Shown piece after piece: positions 17,351-26,097 of a stretch of DNA of 64,000 nucleotides. A program made the translations under genes and the position numbers. Position 1 is the first letter of the stretch. Every line of letters begins with the position of its first letter. The notes beneath the pieces were generated by a model that was not told where the DNA came from, made no database searches, and saw only the letters and a program-made list of their open reading frames with translations. Source of the DNA: RYN-111 sp963760125 (GTDB lineage Bacteria > Actinomycetota > Actinomycetes > Mycobacteriales > SCTD01); the NCBI GenBank assembly GCA_963760125.1, contig CAVXBV010000011.1:1-64000 (forward strand), given 5' to 3'.

Positions 17351-19180
17351 ATGGGCCACTACAAGAGCAACCTGCGCGACATCGAGTTCAACCTCTTCGA
17401 GGTGCTCGGTGCCGGCGACACCCTGGGTCAGGGACCCTTCAGCCAGCTGGACCGCGACTCCGCGATGGACGTCCTGCGCGAGATCGAGCGCCTGTCCACC
17501 AACGACCTGGCCGCGAGCTTCGTCGAGGGCGACCGCAACCCGCCGGTCTTCGACAAGGACGCCGGCACCATCACGCTCCCCGCCGCCTTCACCAAGAGCT
17601 ACGCCACCTACCACGAGGGCGGCTGGGACCGGTTCTCGCTCGGGGAGGCGCTCGGCGGCATCGGGGCGCCGCCCAGCCTCATCTGGGCCGTGAGCGAGAT
17701 GATCCTGGGCGCCAACCCGGCGATCTACATGTACTCCGCCGGACCGGCCTTCGCCGAGATCCTGCACGACAACGGCACCCCCGAGCAGAAGAAGTTCGCC
17801 GAGATGGCGATCGAGCGCGGCTGGGGCGCCACCATGGTCCTCACCGAGCCCGACGCAGGGTCCGACGTCGGCGCGGGGCGCGCGACCGCCCACCAGCAGC
17901 CGGACGGCACCTGGCACATCGAGGGCGTCAAGCGCTTCATCACCAGCGCCGAGTGGGACTGGCCGGAGAACATTTTCCACCTCGTCCTCGCGCGACCGGT
18001 CGGCGTCGAGGGGCACGGCGGTCCGGGCACCAAGGGGCTCTCGCTGTTCCTCGTCCCCAAGTTCCTCGTCAACGAGGACGGCACGATCGGCGAGCGCAAC
18101 GGCGCCTACGTCACGAACGTCGAGAAGAAGATGGGTCTGAAGGTCTCGACGACCTGCGAGCTCACGTTCGGGGAGAAGCACCCCGCCGTCGGGACCCTCG
18201 TCGGCGACGTGCACAACGGCATCGCCCAGATGTTCCAGGTCATCGAGTACGCCCGGATGATGGTCGGCACCAAGGCCATCGCGACGCTCTCGACCGGTTA
18301 CCTCAACGCCCTGGAGTACGCCAAGATCCGCGTCCAGGGAAGCGATCTCACCCAGATGCTCGACAAGGCCGCGCCGCGCGTCACGATCACGCACCACCCC
18401 GACGTCCGCCTCATGCTCATGCGCCAGAAGGCCTGGGCCGAGGGCATGCGTGCCCTGGTGCTCTACACCGCGACGATGCAGGACAAGGTGGAGCTGTCGA
18501 TCCACAACGGCGAGGTCGACACGCTCGCGGTGCGCATCAACGACCTGCTGCTGCCCATCGTCAAGGGCTACGGCTCGGAGAAGTCCTACGAGCTGCTCGC
18601 CACCTCGCTGCAGATCCTCGGCGGTTCGGGCTTCACCCAGGACTACCCCATCGAGCAGTACATCCGCGACGCCAAGATCGACACCCTGTACGAGGGCACG
18701 ACGACGATCCAGGGCATGGACCTGTTCTTCCGCAAGATCGTGCGGGACCAGGGCGAGGCGATCAACCACGTCCGCAACGAGATCATCGCCTTCGCCAAGG
18801 ACACCGACGGGCCGCTGGACCACGAGCGCGAGCTGCTCTCCCACGCGGTCAGCGACGTGACCCACATCGTCCTGGCGAGCAACACCGCACTGGGCACCTC
18901 GCTCGAGGACCCGACCAACATCTACAAGGTCGGCCTCAACACCACGCGCATCCTCATGGCCCTCGGCGACCTCGCCGTCGGCTACCTGCTCCTGCGCCAG
19001 GCCGCCGTCGCGATCGAGAAGCTCCCGAACGCCTCCGACCGCGACAAGCCGTTCTACGAGGGCAAGGTCGCCGCGGCGAAGTGGTTCGCGGCGAACGTGT
19101 TCCCCGAGCTGGCCAGCAAGCGGGTGCTCGCCGAGACCATCGACACCTCGCTGATGGACTTGGACGAGGCCGCCTTCTAG
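17351..19180 (+). CDS. Acyl-CoA dehydrogenase, FadE5-like
   Basis: 609 aa, the long acyl-CoA dehydrogenase class with an extra C-terminal domain (mycobacterial FadE5-type length). It introduces the alpha-beta double bond in fatty acyl-CoA with FAD, passing electrons to ETF. MVLTEPDAGSDVG is the FAD/substrate-binding signature, ILGGSGFTQDYPIEQYIRD and KIDTLYEGTTTIQGMD the second signature. The residues after it (about 460-609) form the added domain. ATG 17351 follows AGGAGAC. A hairpin follows the gene. The twin GTTACC repeats upstream suggest regulation by acyl-CoA. No ETF gene adjoins; the ETF genes in this window belong to the mycofactocin operon. Confidence 0.93.
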   Translation: MGHYKSNLRDIEFNLFEVLGAGDTLGQGPFSQLDRDSAMDVLREIERLSTNDLAASFVEGDRNPPVFDKDAGTITLPAAFTKSYATYHEGGWDRFSLGEALGGIGAPPSLIWAVSEMILGANPAIYMYSAGPAFAEILHDNGTPEQKKFAEMAIERGWGATMVLTEPDAGSDVGAGRATAHQQPDGTWHIEGVKRFITSAEWDWPENIFHLVLARPVGVEGHGGPGTKGLSLFLVPKFLVNEDGTIGERNGAYVTNVEKKMGLKVSTTCELTFGEKHPAVGTLVGDVHNGIAQMFQVIEYARMMVGTKAIATLSTGYLNALEYAKIRVQGSDLTQMLDKAAPRVTITHHPDVRLMLMRQKAWAEGMRALVLYTATMQDKVELSIHNGEVDTLAVRINDLLLPIVKGYGSEKSYELLATSLQILGGSGFTQDYPIEQYIRDAKIDTLYEGTTTIQGMDLFFRKIVRDQGEAINHVRNEIIAFAKDTDGPLDHERELLSHAVSDVTHIVLASNTALGTSLEDPTNIYKVGLNTTRILMALGDLAVGYLLLRQAAVAIEKLPNASDRDKPFYEGKVAAAKWFAANVFPELASKRVLAETIDTSLMDLDEAAF

Positions 19181-19197
19181 CCCTGCACCTGCTCCGC

Positions 19198-19234
19198 CGG
19201 AAGCCGGTCGTCTGCTCCAGGCGGCCGGCTTCCG
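19198..19234 (+). terminator. Hairpin terminator after the acyl-CoA dehydrogenase
   Basis: CGGAAGCCGG (19198-19207) pairs with CCGGCTTCCG (19225-19234), a 10-bp perfect stem 18 bases after the stop codon. No T-run follows. Confidence 0.65.
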
Positions 19235-19339
19235 TCGTACCGGAGAAATGACCCTGAGTGATCGGGTTGCTTCCGACGATCTTGGGAATAACCCCATCAG
19301 CGCGGCAGCCAGGCCGTCCAGTCAACCAAGGAGAACCCC

Positions 19340-19552
19340 ATGGGTATCGGTGCCAGCGTCTTCCTGCTCGCCCTCGGCGCGATCCTCGCGTTCGCCGTCG
19401 ACTACAGCGTCAGCGGGGTCGACATCAACGTCGTCGGAGCGATCCTCATGGTCGCCGGCGCGGTCGGTCTGCTGATGACCACCCTCGTCTTCGGACGCCG
19501 TGACGACCGCGGCGCGGTCGTCGAGGAGACGGTCGTCCGCGACCGCATGTAA
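19340..19552 (+). CDS. DUF6458 family small membrane protein
   Basis: 70 aa, start preceded by AAGGAGAAC. The N-terminal MGIGASVFLLALGAILAFAV and following VDINVVGAILMVAGAVGLLM are two transmembrane helices separated by a short loop, with a polar, charged tail (RRDDRGAVVEETVVRDRM). This is the hallmark layout of the actinobacterial DUF6458 family, whose function is unknown. It lies alone between two strong hairpins, so it is probably monocistronic. High confidence in the gene, none in the function. Confidence 0.9.
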   Translation: MGIGASVFLLALGAILAFAVDYSVSGVDINVVGAILMVAGAVGLLMTTLVFGRRDDRGAVVEETVVRDRM

Positions 19553-19571
19553 TCCACCCGCTGTGCACTCC

Positions 19572-19608
19572 GCTGAGCCCGCCTCTCCCCCCTGGAGGCG
19601 GGCTCAGC
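19572..19608. terminator. Bidirectional terminator between convergent genes
   Basis: GCTGAGCCCGCCTC (19572-19585) pairs perfectly with GAGGCGGGCTCAGC (19595-19608), a 14-bp stem and 9-nt loop, placed between the DUF6458 gene and the convergent thioredoxin-NHL gene. It should stop transcription from both sides. Confidence 0.85.
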
Positions 19609-19628
19609 GCTGTTCCCCGCGGTTGCTG

Positions 19629-21374
19629 TCAGCCGTTCAGGACGAGGGTGAGCTCCGGGGGCGCGCCGTCGACCAGACGCACCGGGATGCCCCAGTCCTG
19701 CTGCGTCACGTGACACGCCGCGTGCTCGACGTCCACGTCGCACGACGCCGCGCTCGCCGCCACGTGCAGCACCCCTGACTCACCCTGCAACACAAGGCGT
19801 CTCACCAGCTCCGTCGACGTCCCCGCTCCCTCGGTCACCACGTCGCCGCTCACCACGAGCCGTGTCGAAGGGCCGTAGGTCTCGTCGAGCTTCTGGCCGG
19901 GTGGCGGCACGAAGACCACGGTCAGGAGGACCGGTCCGGGAGCGAGGTCGGTCGGCGGGCGCTGCGTCCGCTGCGCGACCCCGTCGAGCACCAGTGCCTC
20001 CTCCGGGAGGCGCAGCCGGCTCACCCGGTGTGCCGCTGACTCCACGACGAGCAGGTGCTCCCCGTCCACGACGGCGTCGCTCGGCTCGGCCAGGCCGGTC
20101 ATCAGCGTCGTCACGGTGTCCGTCGCCGGGTCGTAGCGACGCACGGCGCCGTTGTAGGTATCGCACACGGCGACGCTGCCGTCGGGCAGCGCCGTCACCC
20201 CCAGCGGATGCTGCAGCAGCGCGTCGGACGCGGGGCCGTCGCGATGGCCGAAGTCGAACAGCCCCGTGCCGACCGCGGTACCGACCTCGCCCCGGCGGTA
20301 CCACCGCAGGGCGGAGGTCTCGGCGTCGGCGAACCACAACCGGTCGGCGCCCGCCGTCAGGCCGCTGGGCTGGGCGAGGTAGGCCTTGGTCGCGTCCCCG
20401 TCCCGCAGGCCCTCTCCGGTGGTCCCTGCCAGGACCCGCACGCTGCCGTCACGGTAGGCCCACAGCTGGTGGGTCCCGGCCATGGCCAGCACGACCTCGC
20501 CGTCCCAGAGCGCGACGTCCCAGGGGGTCGACAGGGGCACCTCGAGCGCCGGTCCGGACGTGGGATCGCCGGGACGCCAGACCGCACCCGTCCCGGCCAG
20601 CGTCGTCACCGCCCCGGTGCTCAGGTCGAGGCGGCGCAGCAGGTGGTTGGCCGTATCGGCGATCAGCACGGTGCCGTCGGCGTCGAGGGCCAGGCCCTGC
20701 GGCTCGGCGAACGAGGGCGCCAGGCCGTCCGCGCGCCCCCGCTCCCCGGTGCCGAGGCGGCGGACGACGTCCTCCCCGTCCAGCACGACGAGGCTGTGGT
20801 GCGCCGAGTCGCTCACCAGCAACGTGCCGTCCGGGAGGCGCAGCGCCTTACCGGGGAAGGCAAGCTCCGACACCGGGGCAGGGGGTGCGACGTACCCGTC
20901 GTCGCCGCGACGCAGGGCCCCGCGTGCTTCGTACGTCGGGAGCAGCTCGTCGAGCAACCGCGCCAGCCCCTCCGCATGGCCCTCCCCGGAGGCGGTGTGG
21001 ACGACGTACCCCTCCGGGTCGACGAGCACGAGCGTCGGCCACGCGCGGACGGCGTACTGCTTCCAGCAGTGCAGGTCCGGGTCGTCGAGGACCGGGTGGT
21101 GGATCTCGTACCGGGCCACGGCGGCGACGACGCTCTCGTGCTCCGCCTCGTGCGCGAACTTCGGCGAGTGGACGCCGATCACCGTCAGCACGTCGGCGAA
21201 GCGCGCCTCGAGCGGTCGCAGCTCGTCCAGGACGTGCAGGCAGTTGACGCAGCAGAAGGTCCAGAAGTCGAGCAGGACGAAGCGTCCACGCAACTCCTGC
21301 AGGGTGAGCGACCGGCCGCCGGTGTTGAGCCAGCCCCCGCGTCCGACGAGCTCGGGGGCGCGGACGCGGGGCAT
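19629..21374 (-). CDS. Thioredoxin-like / NHL-repeat protein (NHLRC2-like)
   Basis: 581 aa. Residues 1-150 form a TlpA/thioredoxin-like domain (LRGRFVLLDFWTFCCVNCLH) with the redox pair Cys42-Cys45 in CVNC and an extra Cys41. Residues about 165-470 are NHL/beta-propeller repeats (PQGLALDADGTVLIADTANH, PLGVTALPDGSVAVCDTYNG), and the last about 110 residues form a small beta domain. This order matches bacterial and animal NHLRC2. There is no signal peptide, so it is likely cytoplasmic; its redox partner is unknown. Its start lies 11 bp from the stop of the LPXTG gene on the same strand, suggesting it is second in that transcript. Confidence 0.88.
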   Translation of the reverse strand: MPRVRAPELVGRGGWLNTGGRSLTLQELRGRFVLLDFWTFCCVNCLHVLDELRPLEARFADVLTVIGVHSPKFAHEAEHESVVAAVARYEIHHPVLDDPDLHCWKQYAVRAWPTLVLVDPEGYVVHTASGEGHAEGLARLLDELLPTYEARGALRRGDDGYVAPPAPVSELAFPGKALRLPDGTLLVSDSAHHSLVVLDGEDVVRRLGTGERGRADGLAPSFAEPQGLALDADGTVLIADTANHLLRRLDLSTGAVTTLAGTGAVWRPGDPTSGPALEVPLSTPWDVALWDGEVVLAMAGTHQLWAYRDGSVRVLAGTTGEGLRDGDATKAYLAQPSGLTAGADRLWFADAETSALRWYRRGEVGTAVGTGLFDFGHRDGPASDALLQHPLGVTALPDGSVAVCDTYNGAVRRYDPATDTVTTLMTGLAEPSDAVVDGEHLLVVESAAHRVSRLRLPEEALVLDGVAQRTQRPPTDLAPGPVLLTVVFVPPPGQKLDETYGPSTRLVVSGDVVTEGAGTSTELVRRLVLQGESGVLHVAASAASCDVDVEHAACHVTQQDWGIPVRLVDGAPPELTLVLNG

Positions 21375-21384
21375 GCCCGCCAGA

Positions 21385-23571
21385 CTAGGCGCGAGCTCCG
21401 GTTCGACGCAGCGCGAGCGACAGCAGCAGCACCAGACCGGCGACGGCCGGCAGGGTGAGGCCGAGGCCGGTGGCCGGGAGGGGACCTGCCGGCGGAGGGG
21501 TCACCACGGGCGGCGCAGCAGGCGGCACGGCGGGCTTGGCGACCGGCTTGGTCGCGGGGCTCACGACCTTGGTGAGGCCGGGGCCGGACAGCTGGCGGAC
21601 GACGAAGCCCTGCGCGTCCGAGGCCCGCTGCGCCGTCGTGAGCGCGGGACCGGGAGCGGCGATGCACGCCTCGGAGGTGCACGTGTCCACGCCTGCCGCC
21701 CAGAGCTCGTTGCTGGCCGGCGCGACCACGACGTCGATGAAGTCGTACATCCCCGCGCAGCGGTCCAGGCACGGGCCGCGGTGGATCGGGTCCTTGGGGT
21801 TGTTGGCCGTCGTCGAGTGGAACGTCGGCAGCGCAGCGAGGGCGTTGGTCGTCGCCACGACGTAGTAGTTCCAGGGCCGGGCAGCGGTGGCCGTCGTGCC
21901 GGTGGTGCCGGGGAAGGACATGACCAGATGACCAGGCTCGCGCACGTCGATGCTCGGGTAGTTCACCGCCGTCACGCCCGGCGGGGCGATGAGGACCGCG
22001 CGGCTCCAGGTCGCGCCGTGGTCCTTGGAGGTCGCGAGGTACGGCAGGTTGTCGGCCTGGCCGAACCACGTGTAGTACAGGTTGCCGGCCGAGTCTGTCG
22101 CGACCGAGGTCTGGTGACTGGCCACCAGCATCTTGTTCACCCGCACCTGGGTCCAGGTGGAACCGCCGTCGGGGCTGATCGCCAGCCACGGCTGGTCGCA
22201 GTGGCCCTTCGGGACGAACAGCCGGCCGTCCTTGTCGGTGACGATGTGACCGTGCAAGCCGCCGCAGAGCTGGGCCGGGCTGCCTTCGCCCGGGTCGCCG
22301 TCGCCGGGTTGCACGACCCCGTAGTAGGCGGGCTGGCCGGACACCAGGAAGGTGCGCCCACCATCGGTGCTGCGGGCGCACGCCACGTCGACGACCTTGT
22401 TGACGCAGTAGTACACGACCTTCGGGTAGCCCGTTGTCGTGATCCCCGCCGGGGGCTTGCCGGTGACGACCGTCTGGTGGTCGTCCACGGGTCCGTCGCA
22501 CGCCAGCGGGTTGCCGGTCTGGAAGGTCTTGCCCTCGTCGTCGGACCACTGCAGGAACGAACAACCCAGGGTCAGGTCGTCGTTGAAGATCCGGCCGGTG
22601 TCGGGGTCGACGTACAGGTAGGGGTCGAGCGTCGCCGGCGGGACCGGTTGACCGGCGATGAGCGGTGAGGTGTTGTGCCAGGTCTTGTTCCCGTCCGTGG
22701 ACGTGTAGATCAGCGTGCGCGGGTTGGCAGGGGAGAGCCCGTCGAAGTCTCCGGCGGTGATGAACGCGTTGCCCTTGGGCGTCACCCCCAGGGTCGGTTC
22801 CGCGGCCTTGCGCCCGATCTTGGTGGAGGACACGACGAGCGGGTTGTCGTCCTTCACCTTCGTGGTCGTCGCCACCTTCACCGGCGGCGGCGGGCCCAAC
22901 GGGATCTCGACGTACGACGGGTAGGTGGTCCCCCCGTAGTGGACCGTGAGGTCGTTCGAGGAGTCGAGGTAGCGCGGCTCGGCGCTGATCTGCAGCGTCT
23001 TGGCGACCGTGCCCAGGACGTCGACCGTGGCGGTGTAGCCAGTGACGCTGCCGCTGGCGTTGGTGACGCTGGCGAAGGTCGTTCCGATCTCCTTCTGGCC
23101 AGGGGTGCCGGGGTCGGCGAACACGTGCAGGATCACGTTGTTGTTGCCGGCCGCCGCGTTCCGGGTGGACCAGAACCAGCGCACGGTGACCCGACCGCTG
23201 ATCTTCCCGGCGTACGCCCCTGTCCAGTAGACGGAGCCGGAGTCGTTGCTGCCGCCGTCGGCGAGCAGGACGTTGGTGCTCTGGGTGTAGTCGGCGGTGC
23301 CCGTCGGGGCGGTCTTGGTGAACCCGGCGCTCGTGGTGCCGGTGAGCTTGTCGGTGTCGTCGGTGGGCGACCCGGTGAAGTACAGCCGGGTCTTCTTGAT
23401 CACCGGAGGCGTCGGGGCGACGTAGTAGGTCGCCTGGTAGGCCTGGGTGAGGCCGCCGGTGACGGCGGGTGGCTTCCCCGCCGCAGAGGCCGGGGCCAGC
23501 AGCGCGGTCGCGGCGAGGGCCGTGGCGGCGGTGCCGAACAGCAGGACGCGGACGGGACGGCGACGGAGCAC
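21385..23571 (-). CDS. LPXTG-anchored BNR/sialidase-like surface protein
   Basis: 728 aa from GTG 23571. A signal peptide (VLFGTAATALAATALLAPAS) leads into an N-terminal beta domain, then a sialidase/BNR-propeller-like region with repeated Asp-box-type motifs (SDDEGKTF, STDGGRTF, SPDGGSTW, SKDHGATW). The Pro-rich linker ends in LPATG (residues 698-702), a hydrophobic stretch and an RRTGARA tail, a complete sortase signal, so it should be covalently linked to peptidoglycan. Conserved sialidase Arg/Tyr residues could not be verified, so an exo-glycosidase or binding role is open. The start avoids overlap with the E2 gene upstream. No sortase gene is present here. Confidence 0.8.
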   Translation of the reverse strand: MLRRRPVRVLLFGTAATALAATALLAPASAAGKPPAVTGGLTQAYQATYYVAPTPPVIKKTRLYFTGSPTDDTDKLTGTTSAGFTKTAPTGTADYTQSTNVLLADGGSNDSGSVYWTGAYAGKISGRVTVRWFWSTRNAAAGNNNVILHVFADPGTPGQKEIGTTFASVTNASGSVTGYTATVDVLGTVAKTLQISAEPRYLDSSNDLTVHYGGTTYPSYVEIPLGPPPPVKVATTTKVKDDNPLVVSSTKIGRKAAEPTLGVTPKGNAFITAGDFDGLSPANPRTLIYTSTDGNKTWHNTSPLIAGQPVPPATLDPYLYVDPDTGRIFNDDLTLGCSFLQWSDDEGKTFQTGNPLACDGPVDDHQTVVTGKPPAGITTTGYPKVVYYCVNKVVDVACARSTDGGRTFLVSGQPAYYGVVQPGDGDPGEGSPAQLCGGLHGHIVTDKDGRLFVPKGHCDQPWLAISPDGGSTWTQVRVNKMLVASHQTSVATDSAGNLYYTWFGQADNLPYLATSKDHGATWSRAVLIAPPGVTAVNYPSIDVREPGHLVMSFPGTTGTTATAARPWNYYVVATTNALAALPTFHSTTANNPKDPIHRGPCLDRCAGMYDFIDVVVAPASNELWAAGVDTCTSEACIAAPGPALTTAQRASDAQGFVVRQLSGPGLTKVVSPATKPVAKPAVPPAAPPVVTPPPAGPLPATGLGLTLPAVAGLVLLLSLALRRTGARA

Positions 23572-23669
23572 GGGAACCTCGTGGGTGCTGGGCGGATCAG
23601 GGCGGTATGCCCCACTTCGCCGTGCACCACGTCGTTCCTGCACACGCGCCGTAGTCAGGATCCAGCTTG

Positions 23670-25112
23670 TCACGCCCAGGCGAGCGCCACACCCGGGTCG
23701 GACAGGACGGCGGCGAGGTCCGCCAGCACCTGGGAGCCGAGCTGGCCGTCGACGACGCGGTGGTCGAACGACAGCGCCAGGGTGGTCACCTGCCGGATCG
23801 CGATCTGGCCCTGGTGCACCCACGGGGTCGGGCGGATCACCCCGAGGCACAAGATCGCGGCCTCGCCCGGGTTGAGGATCGGCGTGCCGGTGTCGACGCC
23901 GAAGACCCCGACGTTGGTGATCGTGATCGTCCCCTGCTGCATGTCCGCGGGGGCGGTCTTGCCGGCCCGGGCGGTCTCGGTCAGCTCAGCCAGCGCCAGG
24001 GCGAGCTCGCGCAGCGTCATCCGGTCGGCGTCCTTGAGGTTGGGCACCAGCAGACCCCTGGGGGTGGCTGCGGCGATGCCGAGGTGGACGTACTCCTTGG
24101 TGACGATCACCGCGCCGTCGGCCTCGTCGACCCAGGTGCTGTTGATCTCCGGGTTGCGCCGGATCGCGAGCAGGAGGGCCCGCGCGATGAGCACGAGCGG
24201 GGTGAGCTTCACCCCGTCGAACTCCCGGCTGCCCTTGAGGCGGGCGAGCAGGTCCATAGTCGGCGTGACGTCGACGGTGATGAACTCCGTCACGTGCGGC
24301 GCCGTGAAGGCGCTGCCGACCATCGCCTGGGCGGTCATCTTCCGCACGCCCTTCACGACCTGGCGCTGCTCGCGGGTCGCCGCGTCGTACCCCGGAGCCA
24401 CCTGCCGGGCGGCCCCTGCGCCCTGCTCCGCCGCGCCGTGCGCCGCCAGGACGTCCTCACGCGTGAGCGTCTCGTCGGGGCCGGTGGCGATGACGTCCGC
24501 GAGGTCGACGCCGAGGTCCTTGGCCAGCTTGCGGACCGGCGGCTTGGCGCGGACCGGTCCGCGCTCGGGCCGCTCGGCGAGCTTCGCGGCGGCGGACTGC
24601 CCGACAGCGGCCGCCGAGACGCGCGCGGGAACGGGGGGCGGCTCGGCCGCCGAGGTGGTGGTGGTGGTGACGGACGCGTCGGTACGGGCGCGCCGCTTCG
24701 CCGTACCGCTGCGGGGTCCGTAGCCGACCAGCGTCGCGGTGCGCCCGTTGGCGCCGACCTCGCCGATGAGCGCGCCCTCCTTGCCGGGGGGCTCGGACGA
24801 GCCTGACTCCGGCGTCGGCACGAGGTCCGTCGCCCCCAGGGCCGGGTCGGGCAAGGGCCCGGCGGACGGGTCGGTGTCGACGCTGATGATGACCGCGCCG
24901 ACGTCGACGACCGCGCCGGCCGCGTGGTGGAGCCGCACCACCGTTCCGGCGTACGGCGACGGCACCTCGACGGCGGCCTTGGCCGTCTCCACCTCGACGA
25001 TCGGCTGGTTGAGGGTGATCGTGTCGCCGGGGCCGACCATCCACTGCAGGATCTCGCCCTCGGTGAGGCCCTCGCCCAGGTCGGGGAGCTTGAAGTCCTT
25101 GACCCTGGACAT
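23670..25112 (-). CDS. Dihydrolipoamide acyltransferase (E2) of a 2-oxo-acid dehydrogenase
   Basis: 480 aa. An N-terminal lipoyl domain with the lipoylated Lys45 in VETAKAAVEV is followed by an Ala/Pro-rich linker, a peripheral-subunit-binding domain (VRKLAKDLGVDLADVIATGP) and a C-terminal acyltransferase domain ending in the catalytic SFDHRVVDG (His451, Asp455). It transfers the acyl group from lipoyl to CoA. It is the last gene of an E1alpha-E1beta-E2 operon, one base after the E1beta stop. Branched-chain versus pyruvate specificity cannot be read directly; the BkdA/BkdB-like E1 subunits favour branched-chain oxo acids. No E3 gene adjoins. Confidence 0.92.
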   Translation of the reverse strand: MSRVKDFKLPDLGEGLTEGEILQWMVGPGDTITLNQPIVEVETAKAAVEVPSPYAGTVVRLHHAAGAVVDVGAVIISVDTDPSAGPLPDPALGATDLVPTPESGSSEPPGKEGALIGEVGANGRTATLVGYGPRSGTAKRRARTDASVTTTTTSAAEPPPVPARVSAAAVGQSAAAKLAERPERGPVRAKPPVRKLAKDLGVDLADVIATGPDETLTREDVLAAHGAAEQGAGAARQVAPGYDAATREQRQVVKGVRKMTAQAMVGSAFTAPHVTEFITVDVTPTMDLLARLKGSREFDGVKLTPLVLIARALLLAIRRNPEINSTWVDEADGAVIVTKEYVHLGIAAATPRGLLVPNLKDADRMTLRELALALAELTETARAGKTAPADMQQGTITITNVGVFGVDTGTPILNPGEAAILCLGVIRPTPWVHQGQIAIRQVTTLALSFDHRVVDGQLGSQVLADLAAVLSDPGVALAWA

Positions 25113-25113
25113 C

Positions 25114-26097
25114 TCAGTACCCCAGCGATCGGTCGACGGCGTGGAGCACCCGGTCGAGGTCGGGGAGGTACTCCTCCTCGACCCGCGACGGCGGGTACGG
25201 CGTGTCGTAGCCCGTGACGCGCAGCACCGGCGCCTCCATCTCGTAGTAGAGCGTCTCGGACAGCCGAGCCGCGATCTCCGCACCGAGACCGACGAACCGC
25301 GGCGCCTCGTGCACGACGACGCACCGGCGGGTCTTGCGCACCGACGCGATGACGGTCGGGAAGTCCAGCGGGGACAGGGATCTCAGGTCCACGACCTCCA
25401 GGGAGTGACCCTCCTCCTGCGCGGCCGCCGCGACGTCGAGGCAGGTCTTCACCATCGGTCCGTAGGCCACCAGGGTGAGGTCGTCGCCGGGCCGCGCCAC
25501 GCGGGCCTCCCACAGCGAGGGGGCGCCCTCGAGGGACTGCCCGAGGTCGACCTCGCCCTTCTCCCAGTACCGCCGCTTGGGCTCGAAGAAGATGACCGGG
25601 TCGTTGGAGGCGACCGCCTGACGGATCATCAGGTGCGCGTCGGCGGGGTTGCTGCAGGTGACGACCTTGAGGCCGGCGGTGTGCGCGAAGTAGGCCTCCG
25701 GCGACTCGCTGTGGTGCTCGACCGCACCGATGCCCCCGCCGTACGGGATGCGGATGACCACCGGCATCGGGACGGTGCCGCCGGAACGGGCGTGCATCTT
25801 GGCGAGCTGGCTGACGATCTGGTCGTAGGCCGGGTAGACGAACCCGTCGAACTGGATCTCGCACACCGGCCGGAACCCGCGGATCGCCAGGCCGATCGCG
25901 GTGCCGACGATGCCCGACTCGGCCAGTGGGGTGTCGATGACCCGGTCCTCGCCGAAGTCCTTCTGCAGCCCGTCGGTCACCCGGAAGACGCCCCCCAGCT
26001 TGCCGATGTCCTCGCCGAGCAGGATCACCCGCGGGTCGGCCTCCATCGAGGCACGCAGCCCCTCGTTGAGCGCCTTCGCCAGGGTGGTCTGCGCCAT
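25114..26097 (-). CDS. 2-oxo-acid dehydrogenase E1 component, beta subunit
   Basis: 327 aa. Forms the heterotetrameric ThDP-dependent E1 with the alpha subunit and decarboxylates a 2-oxo acid. VILLGEDIGKLGGVFRVTDG, the EIQFDGFVYPAYDQIVSQLA loop, IPYGGGIGAVEHHSESPEAY and the C-terminal VVHEAPRFVGLGAEIA are the usual landmarks of BkdB/AcoB-type beta subunits. The start codon shares one base with the alpha-subunit stop (TGATG), indicating tight coupling and equal stoichiometry. Length is standard. Confidence 0.93.
   Translation of the reverse strand: MAQTTLAKALNEGLRASMEADPRVILLGEDIGKLGGVFRVTDGLQKDFGEDRVIDTPLAESGIVGTAIGLAIRGFRPVCEIQFDGFVYPAYDQIVSQLAKMHARSGGTVPMPVVIRIPYGGGIGAVEHHSESPEAYFAHTAGLKVVTCSNPADAHLMIRQAVASNDPVIFFEPKRRYWEKGEVDLGQSLEGAPSLWEARVARPGDDLTLVAYGPMVKTCLDVAAAAQEEGHSLEVVDLRSLSPLDFPTVIASVRKTRRCVVVHEAPRFVGLGAEIAARLSETLYYEMEAPVLRVTGYDTPYPPSRVEEEYLPDLDRVLHAVDRSLGY

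Noticed and set aside
17240..19297. 685-codon minus-strand frame opposite the acyl-CoA dehydrogenase
   Set aside because: Shadow of codon bias; the plus-strand protein has full family signatures.
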